Assembly (NCBI GenBank): GCA_963921195.1
Contig: OY992536.1
Coordinates: forward strand, 90,191,007 to 90,255,006
DNA: 64,000 nt
Direction: 5' to 3'
Origin: Pegoplata infirma
Taxonomy: Eukaryota > Arthropoda > Insecta > Diptera > Anthomyiidae
Positions within the stretch are counted from its first letter, which is position 1. Each line of letters opens with the position of its first letter. The notes under the pieces were generated by a model, which did not search any database, was not told where the DNA came from, and was given only the letters and a program-made list of their open reading frames with translations. Below, piece after piece: positions 13,100 to 24,549 of this stretch. A program made the translations under genes and the position numbers.

Positions 13100-13305
13100 A
13101 CATCATATATTATTCAATATATGATTCAATATATGATCCAATATATGATTCAATATATGATCTAATATATGATCACATATATTGCATCATATATGATCGT
13201 GTCTTATATAAGCGCCAATTTTGGAATATGTTCATATATGAGACCATATTTGATACTATATATGATACTGTATATGGTCTCATATATGATATCATATATG
13301 ATGAT
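13100..13305. repeat. CATATATGAT-type palindromic cluster (right)
   Basis: Repeated ATATGATTCAATATATGATC and CATATATGATATC motifs next to the right terminal repeat at 13314-13326. Confidence 0.8.
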
Positions 13306-13326
13306 ATACAACATTTTTAGCCGGGA

Positions 13327-16300
13327 ATTGTAAATAGTTTTTTAGGCATTTGTGCCGTTTCATTAGCATTAGTACAAAAAATGACAATGCCAAAAAAATT
13401 TCATTGGCAATAAATCGTCGAACTATATTCAATAAATACCAACTTGAAAAAGCTTACTGTTCAGGAGAGCTAAAAAATAGTTATTTCGCATATTATTGTA
13501 AAAATTAGCAATGTACCTTCCATAACATGGTTTAAATATTCTAAATAATTTTTACATATGCCAAAATTTTTTTATTTTGCACTTGTTTGCGTATTTTTGA
13601 GAGATGGCATTTATTACTATATCAAAAAACAAATATTTTTTAGAGTTGCCATATTTTGTCGGAAAATAAAAAAAAAATTTTTTGGAAAAATTTTTATAAT
13701 TTTTTTTTTGGTTTTTGTTATCTTTAGTACGATAATTGCAAAAACTGAAAAAAAATATAATTCTTTGCATATTTTTAAAAGTTACTAGCTCCGAAATCCT
13801 TTTAATCTCAGGGTGGTTAACTTTGGCACTCTGTAACTCACGCTGTATTGTAAAAGGGTCACTTTAAACTAGCTACTTTGAAAGCTTATATCATTGACTT
13901 TATTTGCCCCACTCATAATGTTTCAATCTGATAAATAGTTTGAAAGTTACATCTAAATAAGCAATTTTTTTTTTTGCAAACACTATTTACGGATATTTTC
14001 AAAATGGAAATATCTCGAAAACTAACCATTAGGTATCAAAATCTTTACCAGATTCGTGGTCAGAATGGCAAATGAAATAAGATGTGTGGTCTATTTTTTT
14101 TTTAAACAAATTTTTGGAAATTTACAATGGGAGTTGGCATTTATTTTCACCAAAAAAAATGTACTTTGAGATAGCAGAATAACAAAAATGGATGTAAAAC
14201 GACAACCAATTATTATTTTACTCTGAGATTTTTATCACAGATGGGTATTGCACAGGGGAGCTATTTGCCATCGGAAACTCATTTCGGTCAAATTTGAGTT
14301 GGCATATTTTGAATATAGGTTCACGAAATGCTAATGTTTTTAATGCCAATGAAAATTCAATGCCAATTAAAAATTCCCATGTATGATTTAACCTCTTCAT
14401 AGAGCTTGAGACAATCTTTCACTTAAACCTAATTTGGGCCAAATCCGATTATTTTAACCCGTGGCGCTCTTCAATCAAAATTATGCTTTTTTACAAAATT
14501 TTTTCCAAAAACTCTAAACTTCGATCGAAGGGCGCCATGGGTTCAAAAGGTCTGAGTTGGCTCAAATTAAAATAGTCAACGGAAAATTAAAATAATAAAC
14601 GGAAACAACATTTTTGGATTTTTTAAAAAAATTCTTAAACGTAGGAAAAAACCGCCATTTTTGGAAATTTTTGACAAATTTTAAATGGCGATAACTGGAA
14701 ACCAGTTTGACCGATTCCAGATATTTTTTGATATTCGTATTTAGCATGCCAAAATGAATAAAAATTATGTAATGCGAGATATTTTTTTTTTTTTTCAAAA
14801 ACCCAAAATTTTTATGGAAATTGTTCAAAAATGCAAAACTTTGCTCGAAGGGCACCACGGATTAAAAGTCAAGTTCTTTAAAAGGGTAAAGGGAAAGAAA
14901 TTTTGAGATTTTTTTTAATTCTAAAACGTAGGAAAAAACCGGCATTTTTTGCAAATTTCAAATAGCGATATCTTGAAAACCGTTAAACCTAAACGTAGGA
15001 AAATACCGCCATTTTTTGCAAATTTCAAATAGCGATATCTCGAAAACCGTTAAGCCGATTTTAAAATATTCATGTTCAGCGCATCAAAATTAATAAGTAG
15101 GATGTGTCGCAAAACAGTTTTTTTTATTATTTTTATACCCTCCACTTAGTCATAGAGGGTATATATAAGTTTGTCATTCCGTTTGTAACTCATCGAAATA
15201 TCGGTCTGGGACTCCATAAAGTATATTCATGATCCCCGATCGATTTTAAGACATTCTAGCGATGTCCGTCTGTCTGTGGAAATGGTGATCACGGACAAAA
15301 TATTACACGGAAATGATTGAAACTTAAAATATTTATTGGAAGTTCTCCCGAGAAGTTTGGTATTGCATTTCAGCGATATCGGTTCAAAAGTTATGAACGA
15401 AAATGTAAGGACACCTCAAAAACTTCAGTACATTTAACATAACCTAAAAATACAAAATGCTTTAATTCGGCTGCTGGTTGAATTTAATCAATGTTTGTTC
15501 AGACATCCTAAAAAATGCTATTAATAAGTGATCACCACCTATTACTATGGTTTTGCTGGGTAATCGAGAAAGTCTGAAAAATGATTTGGACTTAAGATTT
15601 TTGATTTCAGGAAAGCTGATTTGCAATAGATTTGCCCATTAGTGTAGCTTGCCAGCGGTACAAAAAATAACACCTTGTCCACAACTGATAAAAATACTTA
15701 GCAATAACGTCAAAATTGATATAACGCCAAAATACATATAGCAATAATTGCTTGGCAATTTGTCTGAGCAACTATTGCTGGCAATTAAACATAAAAATCG
15801 AACGTCATCTTTGTTTGGAATTCATCAAAATAGACGAAAAGTGTTTTAGTTTGTTTATTCTGCCGACGTTAATTGTTATTGCCACCGAAAAAAAATCAGG
15901 TGAAGACCTGGGGTAAAATACTGCAAAAGCACTTTTGTAAAATGAAGCGCTTTGCCAACGCTTCAAATTACAGTCTTAAAAGTGCTTTGGCAGTACTTTT
16001 GTACAATTTTGTTACAAAATTTTTAGATATTTACAGTTTATTAAATTTTATTTTATGTCCGGGACTTCGAAAATTTTTAAAAATCATTTTTGATAAAATT
16101 TTATACTACAAAACGCAACAAAATGTGTATGTCACTTAGAAAACTTTAAAATTTTGTTCGTTACTACATTTTTTGATTTGTCGTACTGACCTGTTTGTAT
16201 TTTTCTGCCTGGATTGTGTAATGTTTTGTTAAAAACAACTTATTTCCGAAATATGATTCATAACTGTTTACTTGTGTGTTTTTTTATTATTAAATTTTTT

Positions 16301-16364
16301 ATTTTTTTTTCAATTTTATAGATATTTGTTGGTTTTCAAATATGTAATTATTAAAAGCATTCAG
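13327..16364. other. repeat-derived AT-rich DNA without a gene
   Basis: No gene is supported. 13560-13790 is open in both strands only because it is A/T homopolymer-rich. 14640-15120 holds three diverged copies of a block containing AACGTAGGAAAAAACCG and GCGATATCTCGAAAACCG. 15137-15300 carries a fragment of a dispersed repeat (ATACCCTCCACTTAG and GTCCGTCTGTCTG), a family also seen at 19356-20136. 15600-16360 shows nothing recognisable. Confidence 0.5.
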
Positions 16365-16527
16365 CCTTACCACAAGAAAATAAAATAAATTTAAAATGAG
16401 CTTTTAATTTTATTTCCATACAAATTGTTTTTGTTTTTAAAATTGACTTTCAAAATATGTATTGAAAATTTGAAATTTAAAATAAAACTTTTGTTAAAAT
16501 TGACTTTTTGTTTTCTTGTGGTAAGGG
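16365..16527. mobile_element. MITE with CCTTACCACAAGAAAA ends
   Basis: CCTTACCACAAGAAAA at 16365-16380 is answered by TTTTCTTGTGGTAAGG at 16511-16526. Related sequence with decayed ends lies at 48165-48225 and 49440-49567. Confidence 0.6.
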
Positions 16528-16543
16528 CCATTGAGTTTATAGG

Positions 16544-17626
16544 CAGTGTTGCCACGTCATGTGTAATTTTCGGCTGCATGTGTAGCTTATGTGCAATTGC
16601 TTTCTTGTGTAGTTTGTGTGTAAATTCACTACATTGAAATATTTCGAAAAGAGTTTTAAAATTTTTACGAAAGCGGTATTTTGTTACATGTTATCAAAAA
16701 TTCCTTTTTTTGGTACTTTTGACTGAGTACTATTTCGGTACTTTTTAAAAACGTACTATTTATTAAAAGTACATATAATTCTGATGCATACTTTTTATTT
16801 AAAAGTACTATTTTGATACCTTTTATTTTAAATAAATATTTTGGTACTATTTATAAAAAGTACTATACTGGTACTTTTATAAAAAGTACTATTTTTTATT
16901 ATTTATTATTTTGGAACTTTTTAAAATGCACTTTTTTTGGTAATATTTGTTAAAAGGTATTTTGTTACATTTTATCAAAAAGTAATATTTTGGTACTTTT
17001 AAACATAAGTACTATTTTCGTACTTTTTATCATAAGTATAGAACTTGGTACTTTAAAAAAAAACCTAGTAAATATTATCCTGTTAAATACTTTTTATTAA
17101 AAAGTACTATTTTTGAACATTTTATATAAAAGTTCTAATTTAGTACTATTTATAAAAAAAAATATGTAAGTACTTTTTGTAAAAATTTACTATTTTAGTG
17201 CTTTTTATCAAAAACTACTATCTTTGTACTTTTTATTATAAGTACTGTCTTCTTACTTTTAAAAAAAAAAAATACTTTTTACAAAAAATACTATCTTTAT
17301 ACTTTTTATTAAAAAGTATTATCTTTGTACTTTTTATAAAAAAGTACTATCTTTTTACTTTTTAAAAAAAAGTACTATCTTTGTACTTTTTATTAAAAAG
17401 TACTATCTTTGGACTTTTTGTTAAAAAATTATATCTTAGTACTTTTATTCAAAATTTTTTAAAAAGTATTCCTTTGTACTTTTTTTTTAAATGTACTACA
17501 TATTTTGGTACTTTTAATTAAAAGTACTATTGTAGTACTTATTATTAAAAAGTATTATTTATAAAAAAGTTGGATAAAGTTTTTAGGTTTCATGTGTAAT
17601 ATTGACTGCATTTAGTGGCAACACTG
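16544..17626. mobile_element. hAT-like MITE filled with a GTAC minisatellite
   Basis: The ends are CAGTGTTGCCAC (16544) and GTGGCAACACTG (to 17626), flanked by a perfect 8-bp duplication TTTATAGG at 16536-16543 and 17627-17634. Both criteria match hAT. The only body is a palindromic minisatellite; no coding potential. Confidence 0.8.
16670..17570. repeat. AAAAGTACT / AGTACTTTT palindromic minisatellite
   Basis: About 20 irregular units of the form TACTTTTTATTAAAAAGTAC separated by ATCTTT-like spacers. Every unit is close to self-complementary, so either strand can fold into hairpins. Confidence 0.85.
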
Positions 17627-17984
17627 TTTATAGGACACTTGCCTGGTGCAATACAAAATTGCACTTTTTAAACAAAAATAAGTGTATTTTGAAAGTTATT
17701 TTAAAAAAGTGATATTTTGCCGAAGTACCGCTATTGTTTTTATTTTATGTATTTACATGATCACATAAACAAAAATATAAATAATATAAAAAGAAAATTC
17801 TTAATTCATTTAAGCATAATTGCATTAGGTTGTTTTACAAAATTCAAATAAAAAATTTTGAAAATTTAAATTTTTTGTAGTGCAACAAAAACTTAAGAAT
17901 TGGGCTGTTACATTACTGAACAATATTTTTCTCCATCGTTTTTTTTTATATTTTTGCCTTTTTGAAAATTCTAGAAAATTGTGC

Positions 17985-18318
17985 GAGTGAAGTTATCCAT
18001 AGATCCCCCCATTTGGGGAACTCGGAAACGCTACCCAAAACAAATTTTTTTTTGCGAAAAGTTAAACAGGGGTCTAAGGGCCTATTCACACCTGAGGTGA
18101 AATCTCCTTCGAACGAGATTTCGATCATATGGTCTGTATCATTTTATACACAACCATATGATCGAAATCTCGTTCGAACGAGATTTCACCTCAGGTGTGA
18201 ATTGTGTATAAGGGATGGAATTTGTAATCCCTGAGCCCGGCCAAAGACCGGCTACGCAAAAAAACTGGGAGAAATAAACTGAGGAAAATCTATGGATAAC
18301 TTTCTATGGATAACTTCA
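17985..18318. mobile_element. fold-back element with nested inverted repeats
   Basis: The outer arms contain GTGAAGTTATCCATAGAT on the left (about 17987) and its complement on the right, where it is partly duplicated (TCTATGGATAACTT at 18286 and 18300). The inner arms are 18084-18133 and 18153-18202: 50 bp, one mismatch, 19-bp spacer. No coding potential; probably a MITE or fold-back element. Confidence 0.7.
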
Positions 18319-19355
18319 CAGTTATACAAAATTTCACTTGAATTGTTAAAACAAATAAAACATATAAAAGGTTTCAAATAACTAAATTCAATTCAGTTCG
18401 TTTATTTACCAATTAGTTTTAATTGAAACCTTTCAAAATTAAATATTTTAATTTTTGATTACAAAATTTAAATGAACTGACGACCTTAAAGAACTTGTTG
18501 TAATTACCTACAATTAAAAAAAACTTAAGAATTTAAATAAAATTTTAGTTATAAATTATTTTGATTTAAATTTCATACTAACAAAAGTGAGTTTTTTTAT
18601 AAAAGAAAACCAAGTAAAGAAACAAATAATTAAAGAGTATCCTAAAAGAAGGAGAAACGTATATTGGGTCACTTATTAACGCTTTTGTCGCACTGTATTT
18701 CACAAATATTAGGCAATGATTGTAATTCTTGCCAGTAGTAAACTAGCCATCAAAATATGGATCCAGTAAAATTTAATGATCCTAATAGCCGTATTCAAAA
18801 CACGTAACAAAATTATACTGTGTTACAAAAAACAAAATCGAATATAATTTTCAAATGAGCTAGTGTAAGTTGTAGGTCTCATCGAAAAGATCTCAAAAAT
18901 GTCCATAAAACTTCCCAGATACCCTAAAATTTTTTTGTGATTTTTCTTACTAAACCACGTGGTATTCAGAAACTTTTTAACCGATTTTCAATTTTTTAAC
19001 TGTTTTGCATTGAGGATAGATGGGGCTTTCCACGTGTGTGAAGTGGTTTATGCATATAAGAAAGATATGTACTGATTTTTTAAATTTGTAATTTTTTTGT
19101 TCTATTTTAAAACTTTTTCGAGTTTACCGATGTTTTTCTGCTATAGTTCATTCACAAATCTAGAAGTTTGTAAATACATTCTTTAAGGAAATTTTATTCT
19201 GAATACGATAATCTTTATCTGAATAAAATCGGAAAACAATTGACTAAGTTGTGATAATTTTTCCAAAAAGGCAAATTAAGAATTTGCATTAAATCGCCTT
19301 TTGGATAACCTAGGCAAAAAGAACAAGTAAGAAAATTATATAGACCGACCATATA
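18319..19355. other. AT-rich stretch without a gene
   Basis: I see no exon, tRNA or transposon end here. Long runs of A and T predominate. Confidence 0.5.
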
Positions 19356-20136
19356 ATACCCTACACCAGAGTTTCCCGGAAAATAGGTCCCAAGTTCAAA
19401 CATGAACTGATTAGATTTATATTTTGTCAAATCTTTAATAAGTGTAAAAAGCACTCACAAATCAAATTTGAGTGGAATAGGGTTCCTTTTGTTGACAATA
19501 AACCGCTTCAACTGAATATCGGGCGAAATTTTCACATGGGACCTAAGTCCAAAAATGGTCCGATGATAATCAGATTTGATAAGGTTATTAAAGTACGCGT
19601 TTAACATACACAAACAGAATTTTAATTAAATATTTTCTATTTTCATGAAATTTGAGAGATTTATGTGAAAATCGGGAAGGTGGTTTGTATGGGGGCTACA
19701 AGAAGAACTGGTCCGATTTCTTTAAAATTCGAAATGGTGATTTGTGTGGATGAAACATGATTACCTGCCAAATTTCGAAAAAATACCTATTAAAATGCGG
19801 CTATTAGAGTCATTTGAGCCAAAACTAAAGAGGTCCTTTGTATGGGGGCTAGGTCTTTATATGGACCGATTTTTTCCAATTTCAATAGGCTTCGTCCTTA
19901 AGCCAAAAGAGGCTTAAGTTTCAAATTTCAATCCAATTGATTAAAAATTGCGACCTGTATCGTGTTTACACCGTTTACATGGACAGACGGACGGACGGAC
20001 ATCGCTAAATCGACTCAAAAAGTGATTCTAAGTCAATCGGTATACTAAAAAGTGGGTCTAGGACCAATATTTCGGGTAGTTACAAACATCAGCACAAACT
20101 CATTATACCCTGTACCACAGTGTGGTGTAGGGTATA
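19356..20136. mobile_element. dispersed repeat with ATACCCTACACCA ends
   Basis: The left end ATACCCTACACCAGAG (19358) is matched by GTGGTGTAGGGTAT near 20120-20134. Just inside the right end are a GGAC-type run (about 19981-20000) and GGTCTAGGACCAATATTTCG. A diverged piece of the family is at 15137-15300 and another possible one at 45340-45430. The superfamily is not certain. Confidence 0.5.
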
Positions 20137-20302
20137 AAAATTAAAAATAAAACTAACATCATAACATGGGTTATCTGAAAGGCGATTTCATGCAAATTCT
20201 TAATTTTCAGAATATAACACTTTTGCAAAATATTGTTTGTGTCTGGGAATTGGGCAATTCCTAAATAAATTTTCGGGACTAAACAACTTTTGATATGACC
20301 TA

Positions 20303-21493
20303 CCCAATTAGAAATGTCATAAAGACATCTCAAAGACTTCCTCATGACAATGTCAGTGTACCTGCTGACTGAAAAATCTCTGACCATACAAAAAACCTCA
20401 TGACACCTCCTGACTTTTTCAAGTATTTTGTCAAAATTCATTGCCGACAAGTATGCAGGTAGTCAATAGTGCTGACTACATTATGACATGTACATAGTAC
20501 GTCTGAGATCGTGCAAAAATTTAAAATTTATTAATCACGTCTTTAAATTTACACTACTTACTATTTTTATCTGTCCATTTCTTAAATTTAGTTTTTTAAA
20601 ACTTACTATTTTGATCTGCCTCACTTGGTCCGCGAACTCAGAACCTTCTGTTCACTGGTCTAGCACCTTACCCCTTTAGCCAAACTTTGATAATAAATGT
20701 GTTTATTTAAAAACAAATTTAAATTAATTTATTATTTGAATTGTCCTGTTATATATATTTCGTCACCTGAATTGAAAAATGCTACAATATGAATTTTTCT
20801 TCCTCAAGTATTAAATAAATATTTAAATATTAATTGGAATTTGGCTTCATCCTATTTAACAAGATTTTGTTAGAGTTATTTAAGCGTATCTTAGTTTTTT
20901 TTGATATTATTTATACAAAACAAAAAAAAATATTTACAAAAAAAATAATGCAGGAGCCTTTTACAATTAAGGTGACGATATATTCAATTTATTTTGTTTT
21001 TGACAAATTTGAAAATATTATGATTTCAAAATATATTTTAATACAAACAATTTTAAGTTGTGGTTGGCCTAGTTGTCTAGCAGGTTCGACAGCTTACGTG
21101 TTGTAGATTTTTGGCCTCGGTTCAATCCCCGGTCGCGAATTTTTTTTTTTATTTTTTTTTATTGTTTTAAGACCAATTCAATTATATTTTTTTAATTACA
21201 AGGAAAATTAAAAGAGTTTAAAAGGATTAAACAAAATTACATCGATTTTACATCGGAAAAAAAATTTTAGTGATTGGTCGGATTTGCTATATAATTGTCA
21301 GCATTAAAGACATGATTTTTTCTAAATTGATAAGACAACTTATAGACAAGTCAGTACATTTATAGAACTTGGGGTGCTCCGACAAAAATTATGACATGTC
21401 CTTAAGTTGTCTTTAGTAAAATGTGTTCACTTGCTGACTTCTACCTGATGAATCATTACTGACATTGTCTTAAAGACAATATTTCTAATTGGG
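20303..21493. mobile_element. TA-flanked TIR element with CCCAATTAGAAAT ends
   Basis: CCCAATTAGAAAT begins at 20303 and its complement ends at 21493, with TA on both sides (20301-20302, 21494-21495). The subterminal regions are also loosely inverted (AATGTCATAAAGACA against TGTCTTAAAGACAATA). The 1.19-kb interior lacks a transposase and contains a tRNA-like module. A TA duplication suggests the Tc1/mariner group, but the terminal bases are not diagnostic. Confidence 0.65.
21059..21140 (+). ncRNA. tRNA-like / tRNA-derived SINE head with poly-T end
   Basis: TGGCCTAGTTG is a good internal A box and GGTTCAATCC a good B box, spaced as in a tRNA, followed by a run of T that would stop RNA polymerase III. 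The acceptor stem does not pair convincingly and the anticodon arm is irregular. A tRNA-derived SINE head or degenerate tRNA is therefore more likely than a working tRNA. Confidence 0.45.
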
Positions 21494-21495
21494 TA

Positions 21496-22012
21496 TTGTC
21501 TCCCGTCACGGGATAAGTATTTTTTGAGATATTTTAGTGATACTTTCCGTTTTTACCAGTCACGAGATATGTAATTTCGGATTGACGGACACGCCATTTT
21601 CTACAGGGAAACTTCTACTCCTCATGTTAAGTTTTAATAGTTTCGTTAAATTCAATCCAAATATTGTTTTTTTTTTTGTAATAAATAAAAACTAAAATTA
21701 AAAATAAAAAAAAAATCTTGTCTTCTTGTAAAATAAATTTTAATTATAATAATTTAGTTTATTAATATTAAAAATTAGTTTGTTGCATCACAATATTATT
21801 TCAATTTATTCCAAAATATTAATTTTTAAAAAAGGAGATGAAAAACATCTTTCATCTACTATAATTTCTTTAATTTTTTTTGTTTAAGATTATTTCTTTT
21901 CATATTCTCAAATTATTTCAAATTACATAAATTATTTTCTATAGTATAATATTAAACTAAAAATATATTAATAAAAATTAAAAAAAAAAACTAAAACTTA
22001 ATCTCACCAGGC
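21496..22012. other. AT-rich region downstream of the CHIC gene
   Basis: Holds the 3' flank of the minus-strand CHIC gene. Otherwise only A/T runs are visible. Confidence 0.5.
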
Positions 22013-22013
22013 T

Positions 22014-22019
22014 TTTATT
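22014..22019 (-). promoter_or_regulatory. candidate poly(A) signal of the CHIC gene
   Basis: AATAAA on the minus strand lies two bases after the stop codon of exon 3. It is unusually close but is the first canonical hexamer downstream. Confidence 0.35.
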
Positions 22020-22020
22020 T

Positions 22021-22510
<490 letters not shown>

Positions 22511-22552
22511 TCAATTGATATATAAAATTAAAAAAATAACGGAAAGAATCTG

Positions 22553-24545
22553 AGAACGGTTACGGTATTTGAGTTGAATCGGTTACGGTATTACCGATAC
22601 CGAAACGTCGATACCGGTACGTACCGGTATTATCGAAAAAAATGTTAAAAATATAAAAAACGCATAAAAACTTAATATTTTTTTTTAATTTTAATACTAA
22701 AACACGTATATTTTTAGCATTTTTGCGCTTTAAAATGTGAAAAAAAATTAAAATTGGGTTTTCTTAGGGGGTCGGCGGGGACGTTGCCGGACCACACCTA
22801 CAAAAGGGGGCGGACCGAGAAAACTGTAATTTTCTTATCCCCTTGATCAAAGTGCAGGACTTTGAAGTTATTCTGACATAAAAAGATTTCATTTGTTACA
22901 GAAAGTAAAAAAAATATGTAAAAAAAGTAGAAGAGTTAAATTTGACTTACAAGGAAGGTCTCCCTGGTGTCACCCGCCGATCTTTATGGAATTGGTTTTA
23001 TTTTGTAGAGTATAAAAATAAAGTGACACGTATTTTTTTTTGTGGCCCAAATTCATATTTAGGGGGTGAAAATGAGGGGGAAGAAACGGTAATTTTTCAG
23101 TTTTTTGCGTTTATCTCATATATTATACAAATAAACCTAGTCATGTTACATACCAAATGAAAGGTCTTTGGAAAACCTATCTTCATGTGCAAAGAACGTG
23201 TCCAAACATGCACAACTTTTCGTCATATTGAGTAAAATGACAAAATTTTTGGACATTTTTGTTAATAAGTCGAAAAATATTTACTTTTTTTACACGTTGT
23301 TAGCATCACAAGATAGGTATTTTAATTGCCTTTAATCTAATACGCCTATATTAGTTTTGAGCAATAGATGTTCATAAATCGTAAAAAACTGAAAAAGTTC
23401 AATTTCCCTCCATACAAATCGAACCCCCTAAAAATGAGTTTGGGCCGCTAAAAAAAATACGTGTCAAATTAATTTTCGTTCTGAACAACATATCCAAATG
23501 TCATGAAGATCGGAGGGTGACACTAGGGAGACTCTCCTTGTTAGCCGAATCCATGAATATCCACGGTGCCCTTTTAAAGTGATAGTTAGTTTTCTAACTT
23601 AAAAAAAAATTAACAATTTTGATTAGAATTATTTTATTTTGAGTAAAAAACTTTTTTTAGTCATTTAAAAAAAAAAAAATACAAAAATTTTTTTTGAGTG
23701 TAAAATTTCTTTCGAGTGTAAGTTTTTTTTTGCTTAATTGTAAAAATATTTGTGAGTGACAAAAATACTTTGTTAAATATTTTTCTATGACTCTTCCATG
23801 TTTTTAAAGCTGGTTTAACGGGTTTTTCAACACGTGGACTAAAGGTGAAACCAATTTGAAATTCACGGTTTTGTCATAATTTTTGAACCACGAAGTCCTA
23901 TAAATATCAAAAAAAATCCTTGGGCACCCACATCGCGGATTAAATAAAAATCCCCAAAAAACTTAACTATACTAAGGGTTGCGGAAAGTTTCTATTGAGA
24001 GTGTAAATGATTTCAAAAAAATTTCGTGAAAATCAATAATTTTCTTCTGCTTCCGCATAGCGGTTGAAGTATGATTTGTTTTTTTTTTTTTTAATTTTTA
24101 CTTAATCCACGATCTGGGTGCCCAAAAATTTTTTTGATTTTTACTAGACTTCGGGGAGACATTTGGAGTACGATTTTTTATTTTCAAAAACCAAAAAAAT
24201 TACAAATTTTCTATTATTTTTTTATTTTTGTAAAAAAAACATGTTTTTTAGGAAAAACCGTTTCAATACCGGTACGTACCGGTACCGAAGGAAAAGGTTT
24301 TTGAATACCGGTATCCGATACCAAAACTATGTTTCGGTATTGGTACCGGTATTCAATTTAAAGGGTTTTGAAAAAAATAACGGAAAACATGTTTTTTAGG
24401 AAAACCCGTTTCAATACCGGTACCGAAGGAAAAGGTTTTTGGATACCGGTATCCGATACCAAAACTAAGTTTCGGTATTGGTACCGGTATTCAATTTAAA
24501 GGTTTTTGAAACGGATAACGGTATTGAAAGATATCGATTGCCAAC
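22553..24545 (+). mobile_element. ATACCGGTACGTACCGGT-rich element, left end truncated
   Basis: Collinear with the fuller copy at 46023-47699: both hold clustered ATACCGGTACGTACCGGTAT near each end and the right terminus ...TATCGATTGCCAAC. This copy lacks about 75 bp at the left terminus and carries a 0.6-kb insertion (22950-23540). No transposase frame. Confidence 0.6.
22950..23540. mobile_element. Harbinger-type MITE (TTA duplication)
   Basis: The ends are CAAGGAAGGTCTCCCTGGTG (22950) and its near-complement finishing CTCTCCTTG (23540), flanked by TTA at 22947-22949 and 23541-23543. The collinear copy of the host element at 46241-46270 lacks the insertion, so the borders are read against an empty site. 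Size (591 bp), TTA target and CAAGG start match the element at 29706-30293. Confidence 0.75.
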
Positions 24546-24549
24546 ATTG

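Larger units (their letters stand above)
10305..13326. mobile_element. TIR element, CCCGGCTAAAAAT ends, unknown superfamily
   Basis: The left end reads CCCGGCTAAAAATAAATGT at 10305 and the right end, on the minus strand, CCCGGCTAAAAATGTTGT from 13326. Next to both ends are clusters of CATATATG palindromes (10325-10500 and 13100-13305). The interior holds a 794-bp tandem duplication. No transposase is recognisable, and no convincing target duplication could be read, so the superfamily is left open. Confidence 0.6.

Noticed and set aside
13552..13788. Overlapping open frames on both strands
   Set aside because: Both are Phe/Lys-rich products of poly-A and poly-T runs.
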